Source: Spirosoma arboris (GTDB lineage Bacteria > Bacteroidota > Bacteroidia > Cytophagales > Spirosomataceae). Taken from it: a DNA stretch of 64,000 bases. Location: the NCBI RefSeq assembly GCF_009754945.1, contig NZ_WPIN01000005.1, positions 310,001-374,000 of the forward strand, given 5' to 3'. Shown here piece after piece: positions 15,809-25,068 of the stretch. The notes beneath the pieces are model-generated. The model was not told the DNA's origin. It was given only the letters and a program-made list of their open reading frames with translations, and did not search any database. Numbering within the stretch: the first letter of the stretch is position 1; the number at the start of each line of letters is the position of its first letter. The position numbers and the translations under genes were made by a program.

Positions 15809-17323
15809 ATGAAAGCTATCACATTATCGTATCCGAACCCGCACATTGAACAAATCCATATCCTGAGAAAGGGACTCTTTCTATTCTTTGTTCTACTAGC
15901 TCTGCTCCTAACGGGTTGCAAAAAAGAAACCGATGTAAATCCGGCGGGAACATTAACAGCCAATGCTGGAACTGATCAACAGGTGCAGGTTGGTCAGGTT
16001 GTTTCGCTGGATGGTGGGTCCTCGCAGGATAGCAAGGGCAAACCTTTTACAATGCAATGGACTATTGTTCGCAAACCAGCCAAAAGTACGGTAACGCTAA
16101 CTGGTACTACAACTGCCAAACCAACGTTTACGCCCGATGAAGTAGGCGAGTATGAGCTGCAATTGACTATTTCCAATGAAAATGGCAAGAGTACCGATAA
16201 TGTGGTTATAGTCGTTTCAGCAGCGCAGCCTGTCACCATCAGTCAAAGTATAACGGTCAAAACTGTTCTGACCGACCGGATCATCAACCCAGATCTGCCC
16301 GACTATATTGTAACGAAAGCCGTTGATATTCAGGCCGAGCTAACGATCAATCCGGGCGTAGTGATTGCCTTTGAACGGGATACGCGAATGAACATCAATG
16401 ACAACGGTGGTCTGATCATCGCTAAAGGCGAAGCAAATCGCAAGATTCGCTTCATAGGTGTTGAAAAAACGAAAGGATTTTGGGCTGGTCTAACGCTTTA
16501 TTCCGGCAGCAACGCCAACGTATTTGAGTACGTGGAAGTGCTGCATGCTGGTAGTCGTACGCTCTATTCTACGATAAAAGCGGGTATGTATATTGCCGGA
16601 ACGAAAGCCCAGATTGCCATTAAAAACAGCTTATTTGCCGAAAACAGCGGCTACGGTTTATATGTGCAGGATGGCGGCATTATTCGTGAGTTTGCGCAGA
16701 ATACGTTTTCAAACAACACCGAATCAGGCATGATGCTTAGCGCCGACAATGTACCTGTATTAGATGTGGCCTCTGTTTTTACAGGTGGAAACGGACGCAA
16801 TGTCGTGGAGGTTATGGGCTCTACGATTAAGGGTACCAGTGAAGTAGAGTGGACTCCGTTTACAGATAAAACCCCTTATCGCATCAATGGAGAATTGACT
16901 GTAACTACAGGCTGGTGGTTAAATCCAGGAGTTACGCTCGAAATGGCTCGTGATGCTGTGATTCGAATTAATACGGATGGTTATCTCAGCGCGAGAGGAA
17001 CAGCTACGAATAAAATTACGATTACCGGAGCCGAGCGTACGGCCGCTTTCTGGAAAGGCATTATCTGTTATTCGGCCAGCGCACAGAATATCCTCGACAA
17101 TGCTGACATCAGTAATGCTGGTAGTTCAGTAATTGTATCAGCTAAAAAGACCAACGTCGCTATTTATGGAACTGGTGCAAAAATGGCCATCAAAAATACA
17201 CGCATCAGCGGCAGCGGTGGTTATGGTCTGTTTGTCAGCTATGGTTCATCCGTCAATACCGATGTCATGACCGCCAATACATTCGAATCGAATGCACAAA
17301 CAAATGTGCTGATCGAAAAATAA
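15809..17323 (+). CDS. PKD-domain, beta-helix surface lipoprotein
   Basis: 504 residues from the ATG at 15809 (MKAITLSYPNPH). A lipobox (LLLTGCKKE) predicts a lipoprotein. A PKD-type domain follows (AGTDQQVQVGQVVSLDGGSSQDSKG ... WTIVRKP ... PDEVGEYELQLTISNENGKS). The rest is two related blocks of right-handed beta-helix type: each has an L-T-x-NPGV-x-x-x-x-R-D segment, a (N)-R/K-I-x-F/T-GxE-x-T-x-x-FW-x-GI/L segment and an A-x-IAIKNSxF-type turn, ending with N-T-F-x-x-N. It is probably surface-exposed with a polysaccharide-binding or structural role. No catalytic site can be named. Confidence 0.75.
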   Translation: MKAITLSYPNPHIEQIHILRKGLFLFFVLLALLLTGCKKETDVNPAGTLTANAGTDQQVQVGQVVSLDGGSSQDSKGKPFTMQWTIVRKPAKSTVTLTGTTTAKPTFTPDEVGEYELQLTISNENGKSTDNVVIVVSAAQPVTISQSITVKTVLTDRIINPDLPDYIVTKAVDIQAELTINPGVVIAFERDTRMNINDNGGLIIAKGEANRKIRFIGVEKTKGFWAGLTLYSGSNANVFEYVEVLHAGSRTLYSTIKAGMYIAGTKAQIAIKNSLFAENSGYGLYVQDGGIIREFAQNTFSNNTESGMMLSADNVPVLDVASVFTGGNGRNVVEVMGSTIKGTSEVEWTPFTDKTPYRINGELTVTTGWWLNPGVTLEMARDAVIRINTDGYLSARGTATNKITITGAERTAAFWKGIICYSASAQNILDNADISNAGSSVIVSAKKTNVAIYGTGAKMAIKNTRISGSGGYGLFVSYGSSVNTDVMTANTFESNAQTNVLIEK

Positions 17324-17419
17324 AGCACACAGCTAAGGTCTGGCAGAATTCGGAACTAATCGGTATGAAAACGGTTTATGTCCATGAAACAAGTTCAACT
17401 TAATAAACTCATTTCAATC

Positions 17420-17764
17420 ATGGCAGCAGGATCGAATGCCGTAGAAGCAACCGACGCTAATTTCAGCGAACTTATAAATTCTGACAAACCTGTTTTAGTC
17501 GATTTCTGGGCAGAATGGTGTGGCCCCTGTCGTATGGTCGGCCCAATCGTTGAGCAACTTGCCGGCGAATATGAAGGCAAAGCCGTTATCGCTAAAATGG
17601 ATGTTGACCAAAACTCACAAACACCCGCTAAATTTGGTATCCGCAGCATCCCTACGCTGATGGTATTCAAAAATGGCCAACTGGTCGATAAAGTAATTGG
17701 CGCTACATCTAAAGGTGTATTGGAACAAAAGCTGGTAGCCGCTATGGAACCCGCTACGATCTAA
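17420..17764 (+). CDS. trxA: Thioredoxin
   Basis: About 114 residues from the ATG at 17420 (MAAGSNAVEATDANF); an in-frame ATG at 17378 would add 14 residues. It has the canonical WCGPC active site (C34/C37), the preceding VLVDFWAE strand, the cis-proline motif IRSIPTL and a final FKNGQLVDKVIGA segment, as in cytoplasmic TrxA. No signal peptide is present from this start. It acts as a general disulfide reductant. The terminator at 17830-17877 closes the unit. Confidence 0.92.
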   Translation: MAAGSNAVEATDANFSELINSDKPVLVDFWAEWCGPCRMVGPIVEQLAGEYEGKAVIAKMDVDQNSQTPAKFGIRSIPTLMVFKNGQLVDKVIGATSKGVLEQKLVAAMEPATI

Positions 17765-17829
17765 TCAATCGATTAGGTTTTCAATAAAAATCATGAGTCA
17801 TTCCAATTGCAGGAGTGCTTATGAAATCC

Positions 17830-17877
17830 AAAACCCTCTGAATATTGTAGTATTAGCTACAATATTCAGAGGGTTTT
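17830..17877. terminator. Bidirectional hairpin terminator
   Basis: A 21-bp perfect inverted repeat (17830-17850 with 17857-17877; AAAACCCTCTGAATATTGTAG) with a 6-nt loop lies between convergent trxA and the YtxH-like gene. T-runs end the stem on both strands. Confidence 0.92.
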
Positions 17878-17890
17878 CTTATAGATATAC

Positions 17891-18187
17891 TTACCCTTGA
17901 GCAGCCGGATCTGGTGCATCAGGCTTCTTACCCAGTACATCGTGAATAGCCGCTTCAGCATCCGGGAAATTCGTTTTCAGCATTTCGGCGAGCTGAGTTT
18001 TCAATTTTTCGAAATACTCAGGGGCATTATCAATAGCGCCTTCGGCCTCTGTTTTAAGTTGCATCCCTTTTTCTTTCAGGTCAGACACCATCTTCTGACC
18101 ATCCTCTGTCTGGGCATATTTATGGAGAGCCACCCCAGCAGCTGCACCAAGAATAAATGTGGCTAAATGTTTCGCGTTGACAGGCAT
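17891..18187 (-). CDS. YtxH-like small membrane-anchored protein
   Basis: 98 residues: one N-terminal helix rich in Gly/Ala (HLATFILGAAAGVALHKYAQTEDGQKMVSDLKEKG), then a charged amphipathic coiled-coil stretch and a Pro/Asp-rich tail. This is the layout of YtxH-domain proteins, which are envelope-associated and often stress-induced. There is no enzymatic motif. It is a single gene convergent with trxA. Confidence 0.7.
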   Translation of the reverse strand: MPVNAKHLATFILGAAAGVALHKYAQTEDGQKMVSDLKEKGMQLKTEAEGAIDNAPEYFEKLKTQLAEMLKTNFPDAEAAIHDVLGKKPDAPDPAAQG

Positions 18188-18367
18188 AGCTTTTATTATC
18201 AGTTGGTTAAATTACTAGTCTAACTTACCTAATAGTTTTTGCAAAGCATAAACCAATGTGAGCAATTGCGGATATGGGCTGTTCAACGGTCAAAAATCTC
18301 CGCAAGAATCGGGTTTCTCTCCAACTGGGTTATGCCGACATTTGTATAGGTCAAACAACAATGCTAT

Positions 18368-19213
18368 ATGACAACTGCAAGCACCTACACCTATCAGCAA
18401 ATTGCCCGCGCTATCGAACACCTTACCGCTAATTTCCGGGAGCAGCCTTCTTTAAGCGAACTCGCCGAAAAAGCCAACCTGAGTGAGTTTCACTTCCAAC
18501 GGCTCTTCACCGAGTGGGCGGGCGTAAGTCCGAAGAAATTCAGCCAGTACTTAACCCTCGAACACGCCAAAAATCAACTTCGCAAGGGCGCCCCACTGAG
18601 TGATGCCGCGCATGAAGCCGGACTTTCGGGAACGGGTCGGTTACACGATCTATTCGTAACAATCGAAGGGGTTACACCAGGACAGTTTAAGCAGGCGGGT
18701 TCGGGGTTGGTACTTGCGTATGGCGTGTTCGATAGTCCGTTTGGGAAGTATGTGTTGGGAGAGATTAATGGAAAAATTGCGCTTCTTCATTTTCTGAATG
18801 ATGGCGACGAGCCAGAATCGATTCTAGCCAACGCCTGGCCCGAAGTTACTCTTCGTCAGGATGCTGAAGCCCTCCATGAGCTAGTCAACCAGATTTTCCC
18901 GACAACCGCCAATGCAACAATGAGCCATCCGCTGCCGGTTTTACTACGAGGATCGGCTTTTCAGCTAAAAGTATGGGAAGCGCTGCTCAAAATTCCTGAA
19001 GGGAGATTGGCCAGCTACGATCAAATTGCCGAAGCCATTGGACAGCCCACGGCCTCGCGGGCAGTTGGAACAGCCATTGGCAGTAACCCAATTGGCTATT
19101 TAATTCCCTGTCATCGGGTCATTAAGAAAACTGGTCTCTTCGGTGGCTATCGTTGGGGAGTTGAACGCAAGCAAGCCATGCTTGGCTGGGAAGCTGCGCG
19201 CGTTGATGGATAA
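18368..19213 (+). CDS. Ada-like: AraC HTH fused to O6-methylguanine-DNA methyltransferase
   Basis: 281 residues. Residues about 8-105 are an AraC-type double helix-turn-helix (LSELAEKANLSEFHFQRLFTEWAGVSPKKF). Residues about 115-281 are a suicide DNA alkyltransferase, with ASYDQIAEAIGQPTASRAVGTAIGSNP and the active-site PCHRVI (acceptor C248). The product should remove O6-methylguanine lesions and may act as a regulator. Compared with E. coli Ada it lacks the N-terminal zinc domain that senses phosphotriesters. A protein related to that domain is encoded two genes downstream (20000-20257), with a 2-oxoglutarate oxygenase between. This is a split-Ada repair operon. Confidence 0.93.
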   Translation: MTTASTYTYQQIARAIEHLTANFREQPSLSELAEKANLSEFHFQRLFTEWAGVSPKKFSQYLTLEHAKNQLRKGAPLSDAAHEAGLSGTGRLHDLFVTIEGVTPGQFKQAGSGLVLAYGVFDSPFGKYVLGEINGKIALLHFLNDGDEPESILANAWPEVTLRQDAEALHELVNQIFPTTANATMSHPLPVLLRGSAFQLKVWEALLKIPEGRLASYDQIAEAIGQPTASRAVGTAIGSNPIGYLIPCHRVIKKTGLFGGYRWGVERKQAMLGWEAARVDG

Positions 19214-19223
19214 ATTTCACTAA

Positions 19224-19290
19224 CCACAGAGATACAGAGGGCACAAAGCTTTGTAGGCAAACATTCTTTGTGCCCTCTGTATCTCTGTGG
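19224..19290. repeat. Palindromic intergenic repeat, family E
   Basis: A 25-bp perfect inverted repeat (19224-19248 with 19266-19290; CCACAGAGATACAGAGGGCA...) with a 17-nt loop fills the gap between the Ada-like gene and the oxygenase gene. It resembles the widespread CCACAGAG-ACAGAGG interspersed palindromes of Bacteroidota. A partial relative (TAACCACAGAGGCAC on the minus strand) is at 47944-47960. Placed within an apparent operon, it could reduce read-through. Confidence 0.75.
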
Positions 19291-19307
19291 ACACAAGACT
19301 TATACCA

Positions 19308-20003
19308 ATGACTCACAAAATTCTTAACTGGCCATCTCACCAACAGCTCCTTTCTGAATCAGGGTTTGTCTTGCTTCCTCCTGCCCTATCGGCTGATGAA
19401 TGCCACGAGTTGGCCAATTTGTTTGATAAACCAGACTTGTATCGCAAAACGATTGTGATGCAAAAACATGGTTATGGTAGTGGCGAGTACAAATACTTCA
19501 ACTATCCACTACCACCCATTATCGACACGCTTCGGCATGAACTATTCACACAGATAGCTCCAGTGACCAACGACTGGAACGAGAAACTCGGCCTCGCCCA
19601 ACGTTACCCAACCGACCTGGACGAGTGGTTAGCTAGTTGTCACCAAGCTGGCCAGAAACGTCCAACCGCCTTGATTTTGAAGTACGGATCGGGTGATTGG
19701 AACGCGTTGCATCAGGATATTTATGGTGAATTGTATTTTCCATTTCAGGCCGTTCTGTTTCTAAATCAACCCGGTCAGGATTTTTCCGGGGGCGAGTTTG
19801 TCTTGATGGAACAACGTCCACGGATGCAGTCTAAAGCAATTGTGCTGCAACCTGAGCAAGGGCAGATCTTAATATTCACCACGAAATTTCGGCCTCAAAA
19901 AGGGACACGAGGCTATCATCGAATTGGCCTTCGACATGGCGTCAGTGAAGTAAAAACAGGCCGGAGGATGACCGTAGGCCTCATTTTTCACGACGCAGCA
20001 TGA
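19308..20003 (+). CDS. 2-oxoglutarate/Fe(II)-dependent oxygenase, alkylation-repair neighbourhood
   Basis: 231 residues from the ATG at 19308 (MTHKILNWPSH). The jelly-roll iron site is seen as H135-x-D137 in LHQDIYGE and a distal H210 in IGLRHGVS, with R220 in TGRRMTVGLIFHDA for 2-oxoglutarate. The N-terminal FVLLPPALSADEC and AVLFLNQPGQDFSGGEFVLMEQRPRMQSKA segments match a family of uncharacterised 2OG oxygenases often encoded beside ada. It is not AlkB by sequence. It may oxidise an alkylated base or another damaged molecule; the substrate is unknown. Its stop overlaps the next gene's start (ATGA). Confidence 0.85.
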   Translation: MTHKILNWPSHQQLLSESGFVLLPPALSADECHELANLFDKPDLYRKTIVMQKHGYGSGEYKYFNYPLPPIIDTLRHELFTQIAPVTNDWNEKLGLAQRYPTDLDEWLASCHQAGQKRPTALILKYGSGDWNALHQDIYGELYFPFQAVLFLNQPGQDFSGGEFVLMEQRPRMQSKAIVLQPEQGQILIFTTKFRPQKGTRGYHRIGLRHGVSEVKTGRRMTVGLIFHDAA

Positions 20004-20257
20004 TCCGGCAAACGGCTCTTGGGCCAACCCGTTTCGCCCAACTTCGAGTCTTGGTAAAGTTGGTAACAAGTGAAGCGGTTACGCTAGGTGGTCACCGGCC
20101 CGGAAAGATTTATGGCACGCTTACCTGCCGGACGGGTAAACGAATGAAGCCAGAAAATCGGGTGTTCTTCCGGAATGAAACCGAAGCTATTGCACAAGGT
20201 TTTCGACCTTGTGCAGTCTGTTTACCTGGCGCTTATAAAGCCTGGCGGAAAGGCTAA
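20000..20257 (+). CDS. Stand-alone Ada metal-binding-domain-like protein lacking the acceptor cysteine
   Basis: 85 residues. The segment from GKIYGTLTCRTGKRMKPENR through to GFRPCAVC aligns with the N-terminal zinc domain of Ada (C-x3-C ... RPC-x-x-C). Three of the four Ada zinc cysteines are present (C43, C71, C74). The first, which in E. coli Ada (C38) takes the methyl group from DNA phosphotriesters, is replaced by G39. The protein therefore probably cannot be a methyl acceptor in the Ada manner, but it may still bind DNA or metal. It is translationally coupled (4-bp overlap) to the oxygenase gene and belongs to the repair operon with the Ada-like gene. Confidence 0.82.
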   Translation: MIRQTALGPTRFAQLRVLVKLVTSEAVTLGGHRPGKIYGTLTCRTGKRMKPENRVFFRNETEAIAQGFRPCAVCLPGAYKAWRKG

Positions 20258-20277
20258 GAATCGTAGCTGCGATTCTT

Positions 20278-23200
20278 TTACGCCACCTTACACGTCACAC
20301 CATCAATAGCTTCTAATGCCTTTAGGAACGAGTTTGCTGGGGAAACCTTTAGCGTTCGTGCCTGCAAACTTATTTCAATACGTTCGATTGGATCGACAAC
20401 GTTAAACGAAAGTGTACAGGTGCCGGGATGTGCATTCGCCAACTCATTAAGTTTAGCAATGACCTGGGCGTTCAAGGCATCAAGCGTTAAGGATACGCGT
20501 AATTCTTTGCAGAATTTTTCACGCATATCGTTCAGGAGCCGGATACTCACGGGCTTGAATTCCAATTGCTCAGAACCCCATTTATTTTGAGTCTTGCCCG
20601 TAATGTGAAGGAATCGCCCTACCTCAATATACTGCACTAACCGAACGTAGTCATCTCCGAAAAGTGCCATTTCGAGCGATGAATTATAGTCCTCAATTTT
20701 GAAGATACAGAACGGATTTCCACTTTTAGTTACCCGCATTTGTACCGCTGACACAATACCTCCGACTTTAATTTCAGGCTGCTTAGTCTCAAAAATATTG
20801 GCCAGTGTGCAATTGCAGAATCCGTCCATTTCGAGTTTGAACTCATCGAGTGGGTGGCCGGTGATGTAAAACCCAACAACGTCTTTTTCAAATTTGAGCT
20901 TCTCGATCTGGTTCCACTCCTCTACAGTAGGCGCTTTGGGACGGGCAAGCATGGGCTCTCCATTCATCATGGCCCCAAACAACGACTGTTGAGCTGCCGC
21001 CTTTTCCGCGTGGTAGTTGTTGGCGTATCGGATAATTTTATCCAGGAAGGGCGACGTATCACCCTCTGCCATGTTGAAATATTGCGCCCGATGATACTCG
21101 TCCAGATTGTCGAACGCACCAGCGTAGGCCAGTGATTCCCACGTTTTCTTATTCACCGTCCGGAGGTTGACCCGAATGGCGAAGTCGAAAATATCCTTGA
21201 ACGGGCCGCCAGCTTTGCGTTCCTCAATAATGGCTTCTACGGCAGCGTCGCCCGCTCCTTTGATACCACCAAGACCAAAGCGAATTTCACCTTTTTGGTT
21301 AACGCCAAAGAATCGTTCGGATTCGTTTACGTCGGGCCCCAATACTGGAATATTTATATTCTTACATTCTTCCATGAAGAACGTAATCTTGTCAATCGTA
21401 CCAAGACAGCTCGTTAAAACGGCTGCCATGTACTCCGAGCGGTAATGCGCTTTGAGGTAGGCGGTTTGGTAAGCGACGAAGGCATAGCAGGTTGAGTGCG
21501 ATTTATTGAAAGCGTACGAAGCAAAGGCCTCCCAGTCGGTCCAGACTTTTTCGCAGACTTTCAGAGGCAAGTTATTGGCAGCACAGCCATCCATAAACTT
21601 GCCTTTCATTTTATCCAGCGTGGCTTTATCCTTCTTCCCCATCGCCTTCCGCAGTATGTCGGCGTCACCTTTGGTGAAGTTGCCCAGCTTTTGCGAGAGC
21701 AGCATCAGCTGCTCCTGATAAACGGTAATACCATATGTATCAGCCAAATACTCCTCCATTTCTGGCATATCATATTTGACTTCTTCGCGACCGTGTTTCC
21801 GGTTAATGTAGTTCGGAATGTAGGCAATCGGGCCCGGACGGTATAGCGCATTCATCGCAATGAGATCACCAAAGCGGTCAGGCTTCAGATCTTTCATGTG
21901 CTTTTTCATGCCGTCGGATTCAAACTGGAAGACGGCGTTGGTTTCGCCACGCTGGAAGAGCTTGTAGGTTTCGTCGTCGTCTAGCGGAATATCGTCAATG
22001 TCGGTTTCGACGCCATTGACGTAAAATCCACCGTGATTTTGTCGAATGAGTCGCAGACATTCCTTGATGATCGTCAAGTTGCGCAGACCCAAAAAGTCCA
22101 TCTTGATTACACCCGCATCCTCAATAACTTTACCCTCATACTGCGTGATAATCAGGTTCGTATCTTTCGAAGTCGATACCGGAACAATATCCGACAAATC
22201 GCTGGGGGCAATGATAATTCCTGCTGCATGCAAGCCGGTATTGCGAACAGTACCTTCGAGTTTGCGGGCTTGTTTGAGTACTGCCGAGACCTTTTCGTAA
22301 TCCACGATGCGCATGGCCAAAGCCGCACTCTTGTCGCCGGCTTCGAGGGCGCGCATCCGTTTCACATTATCAACCTCTTCGGGTTGAATAACGTTGGCTA
22401 AACCACCCGGCCCGTCAATCGGATCTTCGAAGATACGCTTGAGCGTCATGTTGTAGGTCGGCTTGTCCGGCACAAGCTTCACCACAGCGTTGGCATCCTG
22501 CAAAGGCAAATCCATAACCCGCGCTACGTCTTTGATCGACGATTTTGAGGCCATGGTACCATAGGTCACAATCTGCGCCACCTGCGATTTACCGTATTTC
22601 TGCACCACGTAATCAATGACCTTCTGCCGGCCTTCATCATCGAAGTCCGTATCAATATCGGGCATCGACTTCCGGTCGGGATTCAGGAACCGCTCGAAGA
22701 GTAAGTCGTATTTAATGGGATCGATATTGGTGATTCCCGTACAGTAGGCTACCGCGCTACCAGCCGCCGACCCACGTCCGGGGCCAATCATAACGCCCAG
22801 ATCACGCCCGGCTTTGATGAAGTCAGACACGATCAAAAAGTAACCTGCGAACCCCATCGTTCTGATGGTAAACAACTCGAAGTCAAGACGTTCCTGAATG
22901 TGCGGCAGAATATCGACGTAGCGCTGTTTGGCGCCTTCGTAGGTAAGGTGACGCAGGTATTCCCACTGATTCAGGACATCATCGGTGTGTTGCTGAAACT
23001 CCTTTGGAATCGGGAAGTTGGGCAACATGATGTCCCGTTTGAGCTTCAGCGTGTCTACCTTGCCAACAATCTCATTGGTATTGTCGATGGCTTCGGGCAG
23101 GTCATGGAAAAGCGTCGTCATCTCCTGCGTGTTCTTGAAATAGAACTGATCGCTGAAGAAGGCAAAGCGCGTATTTTTAGGCATCACATCATCATCGCTG

Positions 23201-23913
23201 AAATCCTTCATCGACGGTGTGCTTTGCTTTTCGTTGGTGTTGACACACAGCAAGATATCGTGTGCTACCCAGTCGTCCTGATCGACATAGTGCGAATCGT
23301 TGGACGCAATAATCTTAACGTTATACTTCCGGGCGAACTTGATCAGTATTTCATTAGCCTTTATCTGATCAGGAATTTCGTGGCGTTGGAGTTCAACGTA
23401 GTAGTCTTCGCCAAAGCGGTCGAGCCACCACTTGAATTCAATTTCCCCAGCTTCTTCCCCTTTTTTCAGAATCGTTTTCGGAACCGATGCGCCGATGCAA
23501 CAAGTGGACGCAATCAAACCCTCTTTGTACTGATCAATAAGGGCTTTTGTAACACGAGGGTATTTACCATAAAGTCCCTCCATGTATCCCAGCGAACAGA
23601 GTTTCGCCAGGTTTTTATAACCCTGTGCATTCTTTGCCAACAAGAGCTGGTGGTAACGAACGTCCTTTTGCTCTTTGGTAAACTGCTTTTTATGGTGATC
23701 CTCCACAACATAGAACTCGCAGCCAACAATGGGTTTGATTCCTTGTTTGCTTGCTTCGGCCACAAACTCAAATACCCCGAACATATTACCATGGTCAGTA
23801 ATGGCGACGGCAGGCATGTTGTCGGCTTTGGCCTTCTTAATCAGCTTCTTAATATCAGCCTGACCGTCGAGCAGCGAGTATTGCGTGTGGCAGTGGAGGT
23901 GTGAGAATTGCAT
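20278..23913 (-). CDS. dnaE: DNA polymerase III alpha subunit
   Basis: 1211 residues, the usual size for the replicative polymerase of Bacteroidota. The N-terminal PHP domain is clear (HLHCHTQYSLLDGQADI, AITDHGNMFG). The palm carries the catalytic aspartates in MPDIDTDFDDEGRQ, preceded by GPGRGSAAGSAVAYCTGIT. The thumb and fingers (AFQFE-type VFQFESDGMK, YRPGPIAYIPNYINRKHG, VYQEQLMLLSQKLG, YAFNKSHSTCYA) and a C-terminal OB-fold region (KVGGIVSAVQMRVTKSGNPFCIFKIEDY) are all present. It is intact and transcribed alone, convergent with the repair operon 20 bp away. Confidence 0.97.
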   Translation of the reverse strand: MQFSHLHCHTQYSLLDGQADIKKLIKKAKADNMPAVAITDHGNMFGVFEFVAEASKQGIKPIVGCEFYVVEDHHKKQFTKEQKDVRYHQLLLAKNAQGYKNLAKLCSLGYMEGLYGKYPRVTKALIDQYKEGLIASTCCIGASVPKTILKKGEEAGEIEFKWWLDRFGEDYYVELQRHEIPDQIKANEILIKFARKYNVKIIASNDSHYVDQDDWVAHDILLCVNTNEKQSTPSMKDFSDDDVMPKNTRFAFFSDQFYFKNTQEMTTLFHDLPEAIDNTNEIVGKVDTLKLKRDIMLPNFPIPKEFQQHTDDVLNQWEYLRHLTYEGAKQRYVDILPHIQERLDFELFTIRTMGFAGYFLIVSDFIKAGRDLGVMIGPGRGSAAGSAVAYCTGITNIDPIKYDLLFERFLNPDRKSMPDIDTDFDDEGRQKVIDYVVQKYGKSQVAQIVTYGTMASKSSIKDVARVMDLPLQDANAVVKLVPDKPTYNMTLKRIFEDPIDGPGGLANVIQPEEVDNVKRMRALEAGDKSAALAMRIVDYEKVSAVLKQARKLEGTVRNTGLHAAGIIIAPSDLSDIVPVSTSKDTNLIITQYEGKVIEDAGVIKMDFLGLRNLTIIKECLRLIRQNHGGFYVNGVETDIDDIPLDDDETYKLFQRGETNAVFQFESDGMKKHMKDLKPDRFGDLIAMNALYRPGPIAYIPNYINRKHGREEVKYDMPEMEEYLADTYGITVYQEQLMLLSQKLGNFTKGDADILRKAMGKKDKATLDKMKGKFMDGCAANNLPLKVCEKVWTDWEAFASYAFNKSHSTCYAFVAYQTAYLKAHYRSEYMAAVLTSCLGTIDKITFFMEECKNINIPVLGPDVNESERFFGVNQKGEIRFGLGGIKGAGDAAVEAIIEERKAGGPFKDIFDFAIRVNLRTVNKKTWESLAYAGAFDNLDEYHRAQYFNMAEGDTSPFLDKIIRYANNYHAEKAAAQQSLFGAMMNGEPMLARPKAPTVEEWNQIEKLKFEKDVVGFYITGHPLDEFKLEMDGFCNCTLANIFETKQPEIKVGGIVSAVQMRVTKSGNPFCIFKIEDYNSSLEMALFGDDYVRLVQYIEVGRFLHITGKTQNKWGSEQLEFKPVSIRLLNDMREKFCKELRVSLTLDALNAQVIAKLNELANAHPGTCTLSFNVVDPIERIEISLQARTLKVSPANSFLKALEAIDGVTCKVA

Positions 23914-24054
23914 TGTCTGAACCGGGATTGACCTGATTTTAGGATTTACAGGATTTTGTCCGTCTGTAAATTTAAACTAAAGCAGTCGGGAACAGGTAAC
24001 GGCAGGCCGGGATTTTTGAAAAGATTTTGGTAATAGGCTCAGAAGCAGTCTTCT

Positions 24055-24960
24055 TCATGCAGGACAGGCGTAGCCATCTAATTCTTTCATGTAGCAGGCC
24101 AATTGCTCAATGAACGCCGTTGTATAGGGCGGCAGTTGTTTGCTCTTTAGCGTAGCTGCATACCATGTTCGCAGCACTCGTTTTCCGGTAATTTGGACAG
24201 CTGCCAGTTGGCCCGATTGCAAATACGGTTTAACCACCCAATTAGGCAGTACCGCCACACCCAGCCCGGCCTTCACCATCTCCAGAATGGCTTCGGTGAG
24301 TGTGATCTTGTACACCTTGGCCGGGCGACGATTCTTGAAAAGCATCATAAAATTCGAGCTTTCCTGATCCGGAATGTTGTACATGATGTAGTTCTGATCG
24401 ACAAACTCATCGATTTCAACCCAGGGACGGCCAGCCCAGGAATGATCGGGGGCGACAATAGCTACAAACTCATCCTGAAAAAGTGGCGTATACGCAAACT
24501 TCGGATTTTCGTCGCCTTCCGTAATGGCCACATCAATCTTATTGGCTAGCAAATGGTGGTCAGCATCCTGCGAAGCAGCCTCCAATTCAACCTTGATGTC
24601 CACTTTTGGGTAAAGCGTCTGAAATTCCCTCAGAAAACCAGCTAACCAGTGGTACGATGTATAACATTGCGTACAAAGCCGGACCTCGCCCGCTTCCTTG
24701 TCGGTCAGGCATCGAACTGTAGCCCGTGTTTCGGCAACTTCCCGCAGGATCTTCTCGGCTGCCTGTACGACGACTTCGCCCGCTGGAGTCAGCAACATCT
24801 GCTTTTTTTCCCGGATGAACAGTTGGGTGTCGAAGTAGCTTTCCAATTCCTTCAACTGATGACTCAGAGCCGATTGGGTCAGAAATAGGCGATCAGCGGC
24901 TTTCGTCAAATTGCCACAGAGTGCCACTTCTTTCACCATCTGAAGATGTCGAATTTCCAT
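24055..24960 (-). CDS. LysR-family regulator, MetR-like
   Basis: 301 residues with an N-terminal LysR winged helix (LCGNLTKAADRLFLTQSALSHQLKELESYFDTQLFIREKKQM) and a two-lobed effector domain. The order of segments in the effector domain (QCYTSYHWLAGFLREFQTLYP, KIDVAITEG, FQDEFVAIVAPDHSWAGRPWV, VKAGLGVAVLPNWVVKPYL) follows MetR, the homocysteine-responsive activator of methionine genes. A sequence fitting the MetR box (TGAA-N5-TTCA) lies 4 bp upstream of its start codon. The gene is divergent from a small exported protein. A methionine link is inference. Confidence 0.85.
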   Translation of the reverse strand: MEIRHLQMVKEVALCGNLTKAADRLFLTQSALSHQLKELESYFDTQLFIREKKQMLLTPAGEVVVQAAEKILREVAETRATVRCLTDKEAGEVRLCTQCYTSYHWLAGFLREFQTLYPKVDIKVELEAASQDADHHLLANKIDVAITEGDENPKFAYTPLFQDEFVAIVAPDHSWAGRPWVEIDEFVDQNYIMYNIPDQESSNFMMLFKNRRPAKVYKITLTEAILEMVKAGLGVAVLPNWVVKPYLQSGQLAAVQITGKRVLRTWYAATLKSKQLPPYTTAFIEQLACYMKELDGYACPA

Positions 24961-24963
24961 TGA

Positions 24964-24976
24964 TGAATTTCATTCA
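24964..24976. promoter_or_regulatory. MetR/LysR-type box at the regulator start
   Basis: TGAA-TTTCA-TTCA is a perfect dyad that fits both the general T-N11-A LysR motif and the E. coli MetR consensus TGAANNNNNTTCA. It lies 3 bp before the start codon of the MetR-like gene, where binding would block its own expression. It is 93 bp upstream of the divergent gene at 25069. Confidence 0.55.
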
Positions 24977-25068
24977 TGGTTTCAACAAAAATAATTCGCT
25001 TTACTAATATATCAAAACCCGCCACCTTTGAGCCATCAATTTAACGCCGGTAAAACCGTACTAAAAAA

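Noticed and set aside
22900..23904. 334-codon plus-strand frame opposite dnaE
   Set aside because: It lies entirely within the conserved PHP/polymerase coding region and shows no family features or signal peptide.
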